NCBI RefSeq assembly: GCF_022829385.1
Contig: NZ_JAKSXX010000166.1
Span: 1 to 64,000 of the forward strand
DNA: 64,000 bases
DNA from: Methylobacterium sp. J-070
GTDB taxonomy: Bacteria > Pseudomonadota > Alphaproteobacteria > Rhizobiales > Beijerinckiaceae
Reading direction: 5' to 3'
The notes below the pieces were generated by a model. The model searched no databases and was not told the origin of the DNA. It saw only the letters and a program-made list of their open reading frames with translations. The position numbers were made by a program, and so were the translations under genes. Below, one piece after another: positions 18,347-29,238 of the stretch (the stretch's first letter is position 1; the number at the start of each line of letters is the position of its first letter).

Positions 18347-19621
18347 ATGCACGTCGTGATCCTGGCCGAGTTCGCGGCCGCCAGCGGCGGGGCCGAGAAG
18401 GTCGCGCTCGAATCGGCCCGCGGCCTCGCCGAGGCGGGGGTCGCGGTGACCTACATCCAGGCGATCGCCGGCCCCGCCGACCCGCTGCTCGATCACGGGC
18501 GGATCCGGCGGATCGTGCTCGGCCTGCCCGACATCTGGTCCCTCGGCGGTGTCCGGGCGGCCGCCGCGGGGATCTGGCACGCGGCCGCTTCGCGCCGGCT
18601 CGCCGCGGCGCTCGACGCCCTGCCGGTACGGCCGGACTGCATCCACCTGCACCAGTGGACCCGCGCCCTGTCGCCGGCGGTCTTCCCGGTCCTGTCGGAT
18701 GCGGGCGCACCGCTGGTCGTCACCCTGCACGACTACGCCATCGCCTGCCCGAACGGCGTCTATTACCGCTTCGACCGGGCCGAGCCCTGCGGGCTCGCGC
18801 CGCTCTCGGCGGCCTGCCTCGCGGCGCCCTGCGACCCGCGCAGCCGCGCCCACAAGCTGGTGCGCGTCGCCCGGACGGCCGTTCTGCGCCGCGTCCTGCG
18901 GGGCCGACCCCTCCACGTCGTCCACGTCTGCGATGCGAGCCGCCGCCTCCTGGGCGACCGGCTCGGCGGCTTCGCCGCCACTCACCACCGCATCGACAAC
19001 CCGGTCCGGATCGTCGAGGGGCCGCCCGCCGACCCCGCCCGCGGCGACGCCATCGCGTATGTCGGGCGCCTCACCCGGGAGAAGGGCGCCGACCTCGTGG
19101 CCGACGCCGCCCGGGCCGCCGGCCTCCCGGCCCTGTTCATCGGCGCCGGCCCGCTGGAGGCGGAACTGCGCGCCCGGCCCGGCGTCGCGGTGATCGGCTG
19201 GCAGGCGCCGGAGGCGGTCTGGGAGATGCTGCGCACCCGTGCCCGGGCGGTGGCGGCACCGTCCCGCTGGTACGAGACCGGCCCGCTCACCGTCTACGAG
19301 GCGCTGGCGGCCGGGATCCCGGTGGTCGCCTCCGACCGATCCGGGGCTGCCGAGAAGGTCCGGCACGGGCAGACCGGCTTCGTGGTCGCGCCCGGCATCG
19401 CGCCGCTGGCGGCAGCCTTCACGGCCCTGCGGGACGACGCCTGCGCCCGCACGCTCGGGGCCGAAGCGCGCGCTCGCTTCCACGCCGTGCCGATGTCGCT
19501 GGCCTCGCACGCGGCCGCGCTGACGTCCCTGTATGCGGGGCTCGCCGGCCCGGTCTTTGGTGCGATGCAACATGGGCGGGACGCCACGGCGTTCTGCGCC
19601 CCAGAGATCGGCCCGGTCTGA
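18347..19621 (+). CDS. glycosyltransferase family 4 protein (paralogue of the divergent gene)
   Basis: A GT-B glycosyltransferase of 424 residues, colinear with its divergent neighbour. It starts MHVVILAEFAAASGGAEKVALESA, contains HDYAIACPNGVYYRF and CLAAPCDPRS at the Cys-rich position, then AIAYVGRLTREKGADLV, FIGAGPLEAELRA and APSRWYETGPLTVYEALAAGIPVVASD. The shared block order and similar lengths point to an old duplication with inversion. The ATG at 18347 is preceded by GAGGGG about seven bases upstream. Substrates are unknown. Expression is probably coupled to the neighbour through the common intergenic region. Confidence 0.88.
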   Translation: MHVVILAEFAAASGGAEKVALESARGLAEAGVAVTYIQAIAGPADPLLDHGRIRRIVLGLPDIWSLGGVRAAAAGIWHAAASRRLAAALDALPVRPDCIHLHQWTRALSPAVFPVLSDAGAPLVVTLHDYAIACPNGVYYRFDRAEPCGLAPLSAACLAAPCDPRSRAHKLVRVARTAVLRRVLRGRPLHVVHVCDASRRLLGDRLGGFAATHHRIDNPVRIVEGPPADPARGDAIAYVGRLTREKGADLVADAARAAGLPALFIGAGPLEAELRARPGVAVIGWQAPEAVWEMLRTRARAVAAPSRWYETGPLTVYEALAAGIPVVASDRSGAAEKVRHGQTGFVVAPGIAPLAAAFTALRDDACARTLGAEARARFHAVPMSLASHAAALTSLYAGLAGPVFGAMQHGRDATAFCAPEIGPV

Positions 19622-19847
19622 GGGCACGCTGACAGAATACATTATCCTTTAGCGCCCCCCTGGACAGCCGGTGATAAATTTGTAAACCGGGCGCCCTCGG
19701 CGATTGGCAATCGATCCGTTCCGAATATGTGGCGTAGCTTGATCGCAGGGCGGTCATAAGGCGTCCGGTGCGTCGGGGACTATTCGGAATCTTGGCGTTG
19801 GCATTTTATCGTTCATACCCGGCCCTGCGAGGGCCGCGAATAGGCAC

Positions 19848-19877
19848 TTGACTTCTTGTTGCAGTGCAACATATAGA
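19848..19877 (+). promoter_or_regulatory. phasin promoter with palindromic operator in its spacer (PhaR-type candidate)
   Basis: TTGACT (19848-19853) and TATAGA (19872-19877) form a sigma-70-like promoter with an 18-bp spacer. The perfect palindrome TGTTGCA-G-TGCAACA occupies 19857-19871, filling most of that spacer. PhaR/AniA-type repressors of polyhydroxybutyrate metabolism bind TGC/GCA-rich palindromes in phasin promoters, so binding here would block RNA polymerase until PHB titrates the repressor. The identity of the repressor is inferred. The rest of the 316-bp gap after the glycosyltransferase (19622-19847) is moderately AT-rich and holds no gene I can support. Confidence 0.7.
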
Positions 19878-19937
19878 GGCGCGTCACCGCGGACGCATCC
19901 GGCGTCCCGCTCCAAGAAGACAGTGCTGGAGACATCG

Positions 19938-20291
19938 ATGCAGACCCCGAATTTCGAGATCCCGACCGAGATGCGCGACTTCGCCGAGAAGAGCGTCGAC
20001 CAGGCCCGCAACGCCGTCGGCACCATGATGGCGAACGCCATCAAGGCCAGCGAGCAGGTCCAGTCGTCCGGTCACACCTTCCAGTCGACCCTCAGCGCGG
20101 CCGTCGCGAAGGGGTTCGATCACGCGCAGGCCAACGCCAACGCGACCTTCGACTTCGCGCAGCGCCTGGTGCGCACGCGGGACCTCCGCGAGGCGTTCGA
20201 GCTGCAGTCCGAGTTCGTCCGCAGCCAGTTCGCCGCGCTCCAGGCCCAGGCCAAGGATTACGGCGCCCTCGCCCAGAACGTCGCCCGCTGA
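19938..20291 (+). CDS. phasin family protein
   Basis: A phasin of 117 residues that would coat polyhydroxybutyrate granules. It is almost entirely amphipathic helix, beginning MQTPNFEIPTEMRDFAEKSV, followed by VDQARNAVGTMM and ending in the typical phasin segment LREAFELQSEFVRSQFAALQ. No cysteine, signal peptide or membrane segment is present. The ATG at 19938 has GGAGA about eight bases upstream; the open frame upstream crosses the promoter and is not coding. It is preceded by a strong promoter with a palindromic operator and followed 184 bp later by a second phasin-like gene. Confidence 0.9.
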   Translation: MQTPNFEIPTEMRDFAEKSVDQARNAVGTMMANAIKASEQVQSSGHTFQSTLSAAVAKGFDHAQANANATFDFAQRLVRTRDLREAFELQSEFVRSQFAALQAQAKDYGALAQNVAR

Positions 20292-20475
20292 GGCTGGCCG
20301 AGGCGGGCCCGGTCGTCAGGATCGGGTTCGCCGTCCCGGTCCGGTCGGCCGATCCAGGCGGGCCGGGCCTCCGAGATTCGACGCTTGAGCGTCACAGGTC
20401 CGGCGCCGACACGGCGACGCGGGCCGGCCGCCGCCCCGTCCGGACGGACCGGGGCGGACAGGAGGAGATCGCGCG

Positions 20476-21126
20476 ATGGGAAAGCCGCGTCGTCCGAGAG
20501 GGGACCGCCCCGCCTCGCAGCCGAAACCGCCCCTGCCTGCGAAACCGACCCTGCAGGCCGAGCCGCCTGCGCCGTCCGGGGCCGCCGTCGAAGCGCCGGT
20601 GACGGAGAGGGTTGCCGCGCTGGCGGAGGCTCCGCAGGGCGCGGCGTCGCCGCACGCCGGACCGGCGGAGCCGGCGATGCAGGCCGTCGCGGACGCGTTC
20701 GAAGTCCTTCCCGAATCTCTTCCCGAACCCGACTTTGAACCCCGTTCCGATCCCGCCCCGGCCGAGATCCCGGACGACGGGCCGCCCCCGGCGACCGGGC
20801 CGGAGGGGCAAGCGGGCCCGGCGGTCGCCATCCCGGCGATCCCCTCGGTCCTGGTCGCGTCGCCGGGCGCCGTCGGCGTCCCGGCGCAGCCGGTCATACT
20901 CGCACCCGGGCGCTGGGACGTCGTCGAGATCGGTTCCACCATCGCCCGCTACATGCGGGGCGAGGGTGAGGCCGCCATGGCGCATTTCCGGGCCCTGTCG
21001 GATGCCCGCACGCCGGCCGACCTGATCCGCCTGCAGGTCGGCGAGGTCCAGCGCGCCGCCGACGCCTCCCTGAGCTGCTGGGTCACGGTGATCAGCAAGG
21101 CGAGCCGCGTCGTCGCGTTCCGCTGA
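20476..21126 (+). CDS. phasin-like protein with long Pro/Ala-rich N-terminus
   Basis: A 216-residue protein in two parts. Residues about 1-145 are low-complexity and rich in proline, alanine and glutamate with many short acidic patches. The last 70 residues form a helical phasin-type domain: WDVVEIGSTIARYMRGEGE, then ALSDARTPADLIRLQ and VGEVQRAADASLSCW. GGAGGAGAT lies six to twelve bases before the ATG at 20476. Its position after a canonical phasin gene supports a role at the PHB granule, with the disordered arm perhaps acting as a spacer or docking region. Function is inferred from the C-terminal similarity only. Confidence 0.7.
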   Translation: MGKPRRPRGDRPASQPKPPLPAKPTLQAEPPAPSGAAVEAPVTERVAALAEAPQGAASPHAGPAEPAMQAVADAFEVLPESLPEPDFEPRSDPAPAEIPDDGPPPATGPEGQAGPAVAIPAIPSVLVASPGAVGVPAQPVILAPGRWDVVEIGSTIARYMRGEGEAAMAHFRALSDARTPADLIRLQVGEVQRAADASLSCWVTVISKASRVVAFR

Positions 21127-21272
21127 CGGACCGGGCGGCGCCCCAGGGCTTGTCGCCGGGATCGACGCCGCGTGGTAACGAGGGCCGCCGAATCGAACCG
21201 CCACCAGCAACCGGCCGTTAACCATGCCGGTCCCATGCCTTGTCGAAGGGTACGGGAGACGACACCGGACCG

Positions 21273-22532
21273 ATGCCGAGCCGCACGCGCCTGATCCGCT
21301 TCGCCTGTCTGAGCCTCCTCGTCGCGCTTCTCCCGACGCTGGCGGGGGCGCCCGTCGCCGCGCAGAACGGCGAGAAGCCCGCCATCGCCATCGGGGCGGA
21401 TCTGACGAGCCAGGGGGGGACGACGCGCCTCACCCTGACCCTGTCCCGGGCCGTCGAGGCCCGCGGCTTCGTGATGGAGCGACCGGACCGGGCGGTGATC
21501 GACCTGCCGGAGGTCAATTTCCAGCTCGAATCCGGGACCGGCAGCCGCCGCGACGGACTCGTGCAATCCTTCCGCTACGGCCTGTTCGCGCCCGGCCGCT
21601 CCCGCATGGTGATCGACCTCGCGGCGCCCGCCACGGTGGGCCGCATCGAGACGGTGACGCGCCCCCGGGACGGCGCCGTGCTGCTCACGATCCCGCTCCA
21701 GCGGGCGGAGCGCGAGGCGTTCCGCAAGGCCGCCGCCGCCGCCGATCCCGCCCCCGCCCAGGCGCGCAGCGCCGCCCCCGAACCCGCCGATCAGCGCCCG
21801 CTGATCATGGTCGATGCCGGCCATGGCGGCACCGATCCTGGGGCGATCGCGGTGGGCGGCGTGTTCGAGAAGGACATCGTGTTCGGCTTCGCCCAGGCGC
21901 TGGTGGAGAAGCTGGAGGCGGGCGGCCGCTACCGGGTCCGGATGACCCGCGACCGGGACGTGTTCGTGCCGCTGGCCGACCGCGTGCGCCTCGCCCGCGA
22001 GGCCAAGGCCGACCTGTTCGTGTCGATCCACGCGGATTCGATCTCGGCGGCCCCCCAGGTGCGCGGGGCCACGATCTATACCAATTCCGAGAAGGCCACC
22101 GACGCCGAATCCGCCAAGCTTGCCGAGCGCGAGAACCGGGCCGATGCCGCCGCGGGCGTCGACGCCGCCGAGGCCCCGCCGGACATCGCCGACATCCTGC
22201 AGGAGCTGACCCTGCGGGAGACCCGGGGCTTCTCGTCGGGCTTCGCCCGCACGCTGATGGGCCAGCTCGCCCCCGTGATGGAGATGAGCGCGAAGCCGCA
22301 TCGCGAGGCGCGCTTCATGGTGCTGCGCTCCCCGGACGTGCCGAGCGTGCTGGTGGAACTGGGCTACCTGTCGAGCAAGCGCGACCTGGAGATGCTGCAG
22401 GCGCCGGAGTGGCGCGCCGACGTCACCGGCTCCATGGCCAAGGCCATCGACCTGTTCTTCACCAACCGCGCCACGCTGTCTCGGCCGGCCCCGACGCGGC
22501 GCTCCGCGGCCGCCGCCCCAGTTTTACCATAG
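21273..22532 (+). CDS. N-acetylmuramoyl-L-alanine amidase with AMIN domain
   Basis: A periplasmic cell-wall amidase of 419 residues. An N-terminal signal (IRFACLSLLVALLPTLAGAPVAAQ) precedes an AMIN domain (about 45-130) that targets peptidoglycan or the septum. The zinc amidase domain (Amidase_3) begins LIMVDAGHGGTDPGAI, giving the first zinc histidine. It continues with GGVFEKDIVFGF (the second ligand glutamate), LFVSIHADSI (third ligand histidine) and ends VLVELGYLSSKRDLEML with the catalytic glutamate. An in-frame TTG at 21240 could extend it by 11 residues. It lies upstream of the class A penicillin-binding protein on the same strand, a common alphaproteobacterial pairing. Confidence 0.92.
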   Translation: MPSRTRLIRFACLSLLVALLPTLAGAPVAAQNGEKPAIAIGADLTSQGGTTRLTLTLSRAVEARGFVMERPDRAVIDLPEVNFQLESGTGSRRDGLVQSFRYGLFAPGRSRMVIDLAAPATVGRIETVTRPRDGAVLLTIPLQRAEREAFRKAAAAADPAPAQARSAAPEPADQRPLIMVDAGHGGTDPGAIAVGGVFEKDIVFGFAQALVEKLEAGGRYRVRMTRDRDVFVPLADRVRLAREAKADLFVSIHADSISAAPQVRGATIYTNSEKATDAESAKLAERENRADAAAGVDAAEAPPDIADILQELTLRETRGFSSGFARTLMGQLAPVMEMSAKPHREARFMVLRSPDVPSVLVELGYLSSKRDLEMLQAPEWRADVTGSMAKAIDLFFTNRATLSRPAPTRRSAAAAPVLP

Positions 22533-22700
22533 ATAGAGTGTCGATACGGGGTGTCCGAACGCCCCGTCGCACCGCCGTCGCACCGGCATTCCGAGGGGGC
22601 CTCACGGGAACATCCGGGGGCTGACCGCATCGAGGCGGACGCACGCGCCGGGTGAGCCGATTCCGGCTTGCGGCCGGGCCAGCGACGAGCGGAACACCGG

Positions 22701-25133
<2,433 letters not shown>

Positions 25134-25137
25134 GGGG

Positions 25138-25172
25138 GGATCGACGGCGGTCTGGGCACACGCCGTCGATCC
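25138..25172 (+). terminator. stem-loop terminator after mrcA
   Basis: GGATCGACGGCG (25138-25149) pairs perfectly with CGCCGTCGATCC (25161-25172), leaving an 11-nt loop, beginning four bases after the stop codon. There is no clear T-run, so it may be a weak intrinsic terminator or an mRNA-stabilising hairpin. Confidence 0.6.
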
Positions 25173-25240
25173 TCTGCTCCGCGCGGCAACCGGATCAATA
25201 AATCTCCGCTGAAGAGAAGACAGGGAGGACGCCGCGGCTC

Positions 25241-25412
25241 TCCCTCCCCCCTCTGCGGGGGAGGGTGGCCCCCGAAGGGGGGCGGGAGAGGGGCAGCGCG
25301 ACGATGCAGGATGTATTGGGCGCGTCGCGACCTTTCCGGCCCCATCGCTCCCCTCTCCCGACCCCTGCTGACGCAGGGGCCACCCTCCCCCGCAAAGGAG
25401 GGAGGGAGGGCG
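25241..25412. repeat. REPIN-like palindromic repeat, copy 3
   Basis: An element of about 172 bp in the convergent gap between mrcA and purQ. End hairpins CCCTCCCCCCTCTGCGGGGG and the inverted CCCTCCCCCGCAAAGGAGGG flank a core bounded by GGGAGAGGGG and CCCCTCTCCCGACCCC, as in copies 1 and 2. The inner 60 or so bases differ more from copies 1 and 2 than those two differ from each other, though GATGCAG and CCCATCGCTCCCCTCTCC still align. No coding content. Confidence 0.7.
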
Positions 25413-25504
25413 CGTGTCAGATCGGGTGTGCTCGTCCACCGACGGCAGGAGCGCGCCTCGGGCAGTCAGGCATGACAATCGTCGCATCCCCCCGCCACCC
25501 GCAC

Positions 25505-25535
25505 AGAAAAAAGCCGCCCCGGAGGGAGCGGCTTG
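25505..25535 (-). terminator. rho-independent terminator of the purS-purQ transcript
   Basis: Read on the minus strand, AAGCCGCTCC-CTCC-GGGGCGGCTT forms a near-perfect 10-bp stem followed directly by a run of T (plus-strand AAAAAA at 25506-25512). It lies about 130 bp after the purQ stop, with no gene between. Confidence 0.85.
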
Positions 25536-25662
25536 GAGGAGTCTTCAGGGAGGCATCAAGCAGAGCGGACGAGACAATCCAACTCGACATCCAGATCTCT
25601 GGATACCTCTTTATGGTTCCGAAACCCTAACGATCGGTTAATACCGATCTTCGCCGGAGCCC

Positions 25663-26343
25663 TCAGGCCGCGAGACTGTCGAAGAGCCCGCGCCCGTCCG
25701 TCCCGCCGATCAGATCCTCCACGAAGTTCTCCGGGTGGGGCATCATGCCGAGCACGGTGCGGTTCTCCGACAGGACGCCCGCGATCGCGTTGAGGGAGCC
25801 GTTGCGGTTGGCCTCCACGGTGATGGCGCCCTGCGCATCGCAGTACCGGAACGCCACCCGGCCCTCCCCCTCGATCCGCGTCAGGGTCTCGGGATCGGCG
25901 AAGTAGTTGCCCTCCCCGTGGGCGACGCAGACGTCGATGACCTGACCGGCCCTGTAGGCGCTGGTGAAGCGGGTGTCGGTGCGCTCGACCCGGAGCGTCT
26001 GCCGGTGGCAGATGAAGCGCCTGTTGACGTTGCGCATCAGCACCCCGGGCAGGAGCCCGGATTCGCACAGGATCTGGAAGCCGTTGCAGATGCCGAGGAC
26101 GAGGCCGCCCCGCGCCGCATGGGCGCGCACCGCGTCCATCGCGGCCGCCCGCCCGGCGATCGCGCCGCAGCGGAGATAGTCGCCGTACGAGAAGCCCCCC
26201 GGGAGGACCGCGAGATCGGTTCCGGCCGGGAGTTCGTGATCCGCGTGCCAGACGAGGCTCACCTGCGCCCCGGACCGGCGCAGCGCACGGACGACGTCCG
26301 TCTCGCGGTTGGAGCCAGGGAAGACGACCACCGCCGCGTGCAT
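25663..26343 (-). CDS. purQ: phosphoribosylformylglycinamidine synthase, glutaminase subunit PurQ
   Basis: The class I glutamine amidotransferase subunit of the three-part PurL-PurQ-PurS enzyme of purine synthesis, 226 residues. It releases ammonia from glutamine for conversion of FGAR to FGAM. Visible features are VVVFPGSNRETDVVRAL at the start, GGFSYGDYLRCGAIAG, the nucleophile C86 in LGICNGFQ, and the catalytic His/Glu pair in MMPHPENFVEDL near the C-terminus. Its ATG at 26343 overlaps the TGA of purS (TGATG), so translation is coupled. purL is not in the window. An intrinsic terminator lies downstream. Confidence 0.96.
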   Translation of the reverse strand: MHAAVVVFPGSNRETDVVRALRRSGAQVSLVWHADHELPAGTDLAVLPGGFSYGDYLRCGAIAGRAAAMDAVRAHAARGGLVLGICNGFQILCESGLLPGVLMRNVNRRFICHRQTLRVERTDTRFTSAYRAGQVIDVCVAHGEGNYFADPETLTRIEGEGRVAFRYCDAQGAITVEANRNGSLNAIAGVLSENRTVLGMMPHPENFVEDLIGGTDGRGLFDSLAA

Positions 26344-26582
26344 CAGAGGATCTCGATCGCGTAGTTCTCGACCACCGTGTTGGCCAGGAGCTTCTCGCAG
26401 GCCGTGCGCAGCGTCGCCTCGGCGGCGGCGGAGTCGGTCGCCGCGACCTCGATGTCGAAGACCTTGCCCTGCCGCACGCCCTCGACGCCCTCGATGGCGA
26501 GGGACTTGAGGGCGGCCTCGATCGCCTTGCCCTGCGGGTCCAGGACGCCGGTCTTCAAGGTGACGATAATGCGGGCTTTCAT
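26343..26582 (-). CDS. purS: phosphoribosylformylglycinamidine synthase subunit PurS
   Basis: A small subunit of 79 residues that bridges PurL and PurQ and helps channel ammonia. It begins MKARIIVTLKTGVLDPQGKA and continues with SLAIEGVEGVRQGKVFDIE, both diagnostic of PurS, and ends VVENYAIEIL. The ATG at 26582 is used because it gives the standard N-terminus; an in-frame ATG at 26633 would add 17 residues without homology. It precedes and overlaps purQ. Confidence 0.95.
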   Translation of the reverse strand: MKARIIVTLKTGVLDPQGKAIEAALKSLAIEGVEGVRQGKVFDIEVAATDSAAAEATLRTACEKLLANTVVENYAIEIL

Positions 26583-26726
26583 GGATTTTCGGGTCTCACG
26601 CGTAGCCGGGAACGGGGGTGTGACCTGCGGCATCGTTACGCATTATGCCGGGGACCGCAACTAGCAGCATGGCCGACGCCCTGTCGACCGGGTGCGCGCC
26701 GGGATGCCCGGCTTGCGACGGCGGGC

Positions 26727-26981
26727 TTATCGCCGGGGCGCGACCGTGCCGGTCCGCAGCGGCTCGATGCTGGTCGCCCGCCGCCACAGCTGGAGCATGA
26801 TCCAGGCGGCGAACAGGCTGAAGACGCCCATCAGGACGTGGCCGACGCGATCCCCGAGATCGAACAGGCCCGCGATGGCCCAGCCGGCCGCGATGGCCAC
26901 GGCGAACACCTCGGTGCCCACGAGGACCATCATGCTGACGATGGTGATGGCGTTGCGCCCGTTCACGGTATGCGCCCTCAA
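26727..26981 (-). CDS. small two-helix membrane protein, hypothetical
   Basis: An 84-residue protein with two hydrophobic segments, TIVSMMVLVGTEVFAVAIAAGWAIAG and MGVFSLFAAWIMLQLW, and basic ends (RAHTVNGRN and WRRATS), giving a hairpin membrane topology with both ends probably in the cytoplasm. Comparable small proteins are common in rhizobial and Methylobacterium genomes but have no established role. It sits between regA and purS on the same strand, with about 90 and 145 bp gaps, so it may be independently transcribed. Confidence 0.65.
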   Translation of the reverse strand: MRAHTVNGRNAITIVSMMVLVGTEVFAVAIAAGWAIAGLFDLGDRVGHVLMGVFSLFAAWIMLQLWRRATSIEPLRTGTVAPRR

Positions 26982-27072
26982 AAGCAGTGCGGGTCCCGGA
27001 CGGTATCGCCCGGAACCCGCGCAGCTAGCCCACCGAGGCGGGACGACGCAACCGACCGTGCCGCCTACCGGC

Positions 27073-27672
27073 TCAGCGCGGCGCGCGCTTGGCCAGGATC
27101 CGCTGCAGCGTCCGCCGGTGCATGTTCAGGCGCCGGGCGGTCTCGCTGACGTTGCGGCTGCACAGCTCGTAGACGCGCTGGATGTGCTCCCAGCGGACCC
27201 GGTCCGCCGACATCGGGTTCTCCGGAGGGTCGGCCCGCTCGCCGGGCTGCGCCATCAGCGTGCCGTGGATCTCGTCGGCATCGGCGGGCTTGGCGAGGTA
27301 GTCGAACGCGCCGAGCTTCACCGCGGTGACCGCGGTGGCGATGTTGCCGTAGCCGGTCAGGATCACCCCCCGGGCTTCCGGGCGGCGCTCCTTCAGGCGG
27401 GCGATCACGTCGAGGCCGTTGCCGTCCCCGAGGCGCATGTCGATCACCGCGAAGGCGGGGGCCCGGGCCTCGACCGCCGACACGCCGTCGGCCACGCTGT
27501 CGGCGACCTGGACGTGGTAGCCGCGGCTCTCCATGGCGCGCGCGAGCCGCGTCGAGAACGGCTTGTCGTCGTCCACGATCAGCAGACTGCGGTCGGAGAA
27601 GGCGGCCAGCGGATCGGCATCGTTGAACACGGCAGCGTCCGGCGCCACCGAGGTCCCGGGCTGCGTGAGCAT
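27073..27672 (-). CDS. regA: redox response regulator, RegA/ActR/PrrA family
   Basis: A response regulator of 199 residues. The receiver domain (about 28-150) has LLIVDDDKPF with the acidic cluster, the phospho-acceptor in AVIDMRLGDGNGLDVI, the switch residue in VILTGYGN and the lysine in DYLAKPAD. The proline-rich linker (about GERADPPENP) and the short Fis-type helix-turn-helix at the C-terminus (WEHIQRVYELCSRNVSETAR, then LNMHRRTLQRIL) are the signature of RegA/ActR/PrrA. AAGGAG precedes the ATG at 27672. It follows the sensor kinase gene by 46 bp. The family controls respiration, carbon and nitrogen fixation genes in response to redox state. Confidence 0.93.
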   Translation of the reverse strand: MLTQPGTSVAPDAAVFNDADPLAAFSDRSLLIVDDDKPFSTRLARAMESRGYHVQVADSVADGVSAVEARAPAFAVIDMRLGDGNGLDVIARLKERRPEARGVILTGYGNIATAVTAVKLGAFDYLAKPADADEIHGTLMAQPGERADPPENPMSADRVRWEHIQRVYELCSRNVSETARRLNMHRRTLQRILAKRAPR

Positions 27673-27718
27673 CCGGCACTCCTTTCGGGTTTTCGTCGTT
27701 AGATTCTGCGTCTGTCCC

Positions 27719-29104
27719 TCATATAGGGAGCGCATCTCCCGGGGGCAGGGGGGAGCGGATACTGAATTCCGGAGAATGTCGCGGCACCGCGCCGCGCTCG
27801 AAGATGTGGCGGGCCCAGGAGACCCGCACGACGGCGCCGTGCGCGTTCGGGGCCGAGACGTTCATCAGGGTCAGCTGAGCGCCCGAGCGCTCGATCAGCG
27901 TCTTGGCGATGAACAGCCCGAGGCCGAGCCCGGCCCCCACGGTCCCGCCGGATTGCGGCCGGTCGTGGCTGCGGGTCGTGACGTAGGGCTCCCCCGCCCG
28001 CAGCAGCACCTCGCTGGAGAAGCCGGGGCCGTCGTCGCGGATCTCGATCCAGACCCGCTCCTGGGTCCAGCGCCCCTCGACGGAGACCCGGGCCTCCGCG
28101 AAGTCGACGGCGTTGTCGAGGATGTTGGCGAGCCCGAACATGACCCCCGGGTTGCGCCGGCAGGCCGGCTCCGGCCCGTCGCCGACGCTGGTGATGTCGA
28201 GCCCAGCCCCCAGCGCCCGCTGCGGCGCGACCAGCTCCTCCACGAGGTGGCTGAACGTCACCGTCTCCAGGAACCCCGCCCCGTCCCCGTCGAGCGAGGT
28301 GAGCTTGCCGAGGATGCCGCGGCAGCGGTCGACCTGCTCGCGCAGCAGGCTGAGATCCTCCGCTACGGACGGGGACGCGGTGGGCCCGAGCTGGCGAATC
28401 AGCTCCTTGGTCACCACCATGATGGTGCCGAGGGGCGTGCCGAGTTCGTGGGCCGCCGCGGCCGCCAGCCCGTCGAGTTGGGAGAGATGCTGCTCGCGGG
28501 CGAGAACCAGCTCGGTGGCGGCGAGGGCCTGGGCGAGGAGCCGCGTCTCCTCCGCCACTCGCCACGCGTAGACCCCCGTGAACGCGGTGCCGAGCAGGAT
28601 CGCGGTCCAGACCCCCGAGACGTACAGGAACGGCAGCTCGATCCGCCCGTCGGCGAACCAGGGCAGCGGCCGGTGCACCAGGGCGAGCAGGGTCGCGAGC
28701 CCGACCGCCAGGAGGCCCAGCGCGAGCGTCCGCTCCGGCGGTAGCGCGGTGGCGGAGATCAGGACGGGCGCGAGGAACAGCAGGGAGAACGGGTTCTGGA
28801 GGCCGCCCGTGAGGAACAGCAGCGCCGCGAGCTGCACGATGTCGAAGGCGAGCAGCAGGGCCGCGGAATCGTCGCTGAGCCGGTAGCTCGCCGGGAAGCG
28901 GATGCGGAGCGCGAGGTTCAGCCAGGACGAGGTGGCGATCACCAGGAAGCACCAGCCGAACGGCAGGGGCAGGCCGAGGCCGAACTGCGCCCCGACCACG
29001 GCGGCGCTCTGACCGGTGATGGCGAGCCAGCGCAGGCGGACGAACGTGTCGAGCCGCAGGTGTCGCGCGTCGCGGCCGAGGCCGCTGAGATCGGTGTCGG
29101 GCAT
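27719..29104 (-). CDS. regB: redox sensor histidine kinase, RegB/ActS/PrrB family
   Basis: A membrane sensor kinase of 461 residues with about six N-terminal membrane helices. The quinone-binding signature GGxxNPF is present as GGLQNPFSLLFLAPV. The phospho-acceptor box is AAAAHELGTPLGTI. The redox-active cysteine position of the family is preserved in VDRCRGILGKL. The ATP-binding boxes are NILDNAVDFA and DDGPGF, followed by GAGLGLGLFIAK. The ATG at 29104 gives the usual short cytoplasmic N-terminus; an ATG at 29170 could add 22 residues. It is divergent from the PHB depolymerase gene across a gap containing a perfect long inverted repeat, and is followed by its partner regulator. Confidence 0.93.
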   Translation of the reverse strand: MPDTDLSGLGRDARHLRLDTFVRLRWLAITGQSAAVVGAQFGLGLPLPFGWCFLVIATSSWLNLALRIRFPASYRLSDDSAALLLAFDIVQLAALLFLTGGLQNPFSLLFLAPVLISATALPPERTLALGLLAVGLATLLALVHRPLPWFADGRIELPFLYVSGVWTAILLGTAFTGVYAWRVAEETRLLAQALAATELVLAREQHLSQLDGLAAAAAHELGTPLGTIMVVTKELIRQLGPTASPSVAEDLSLLREQVDRCRGILGKLTSLDGDGAGFLETVTFSHLVEELVAPQRALGAGLDITSVGDGPEPACRRNPGVMFGLANILDNAVDFAEARVSVEGRWTQERVWIEIRDDGPGFSSEVLLRAGEPYVTTRSHDRPQSGGTVGAGLGLGLFIAKTLIERSGAQLTLMNVSAPNAHGAVVRVSWARHIFERGAVPRHSPEFSIRSPLPPGDALPI

Positions 29105-29238
29105 GCGCTGCTTCGGTGCGTCGCCGGACGGGCCGCCTCGATCCGTCCGCTTGGCGGATCGTCTCCGCATGGCGCAGGAGCCCGGTCCCCGGCAAGCCGA
29201 CCCGGACGAATCGTCGCTGTCTAGGGACCCTGGGTGTG

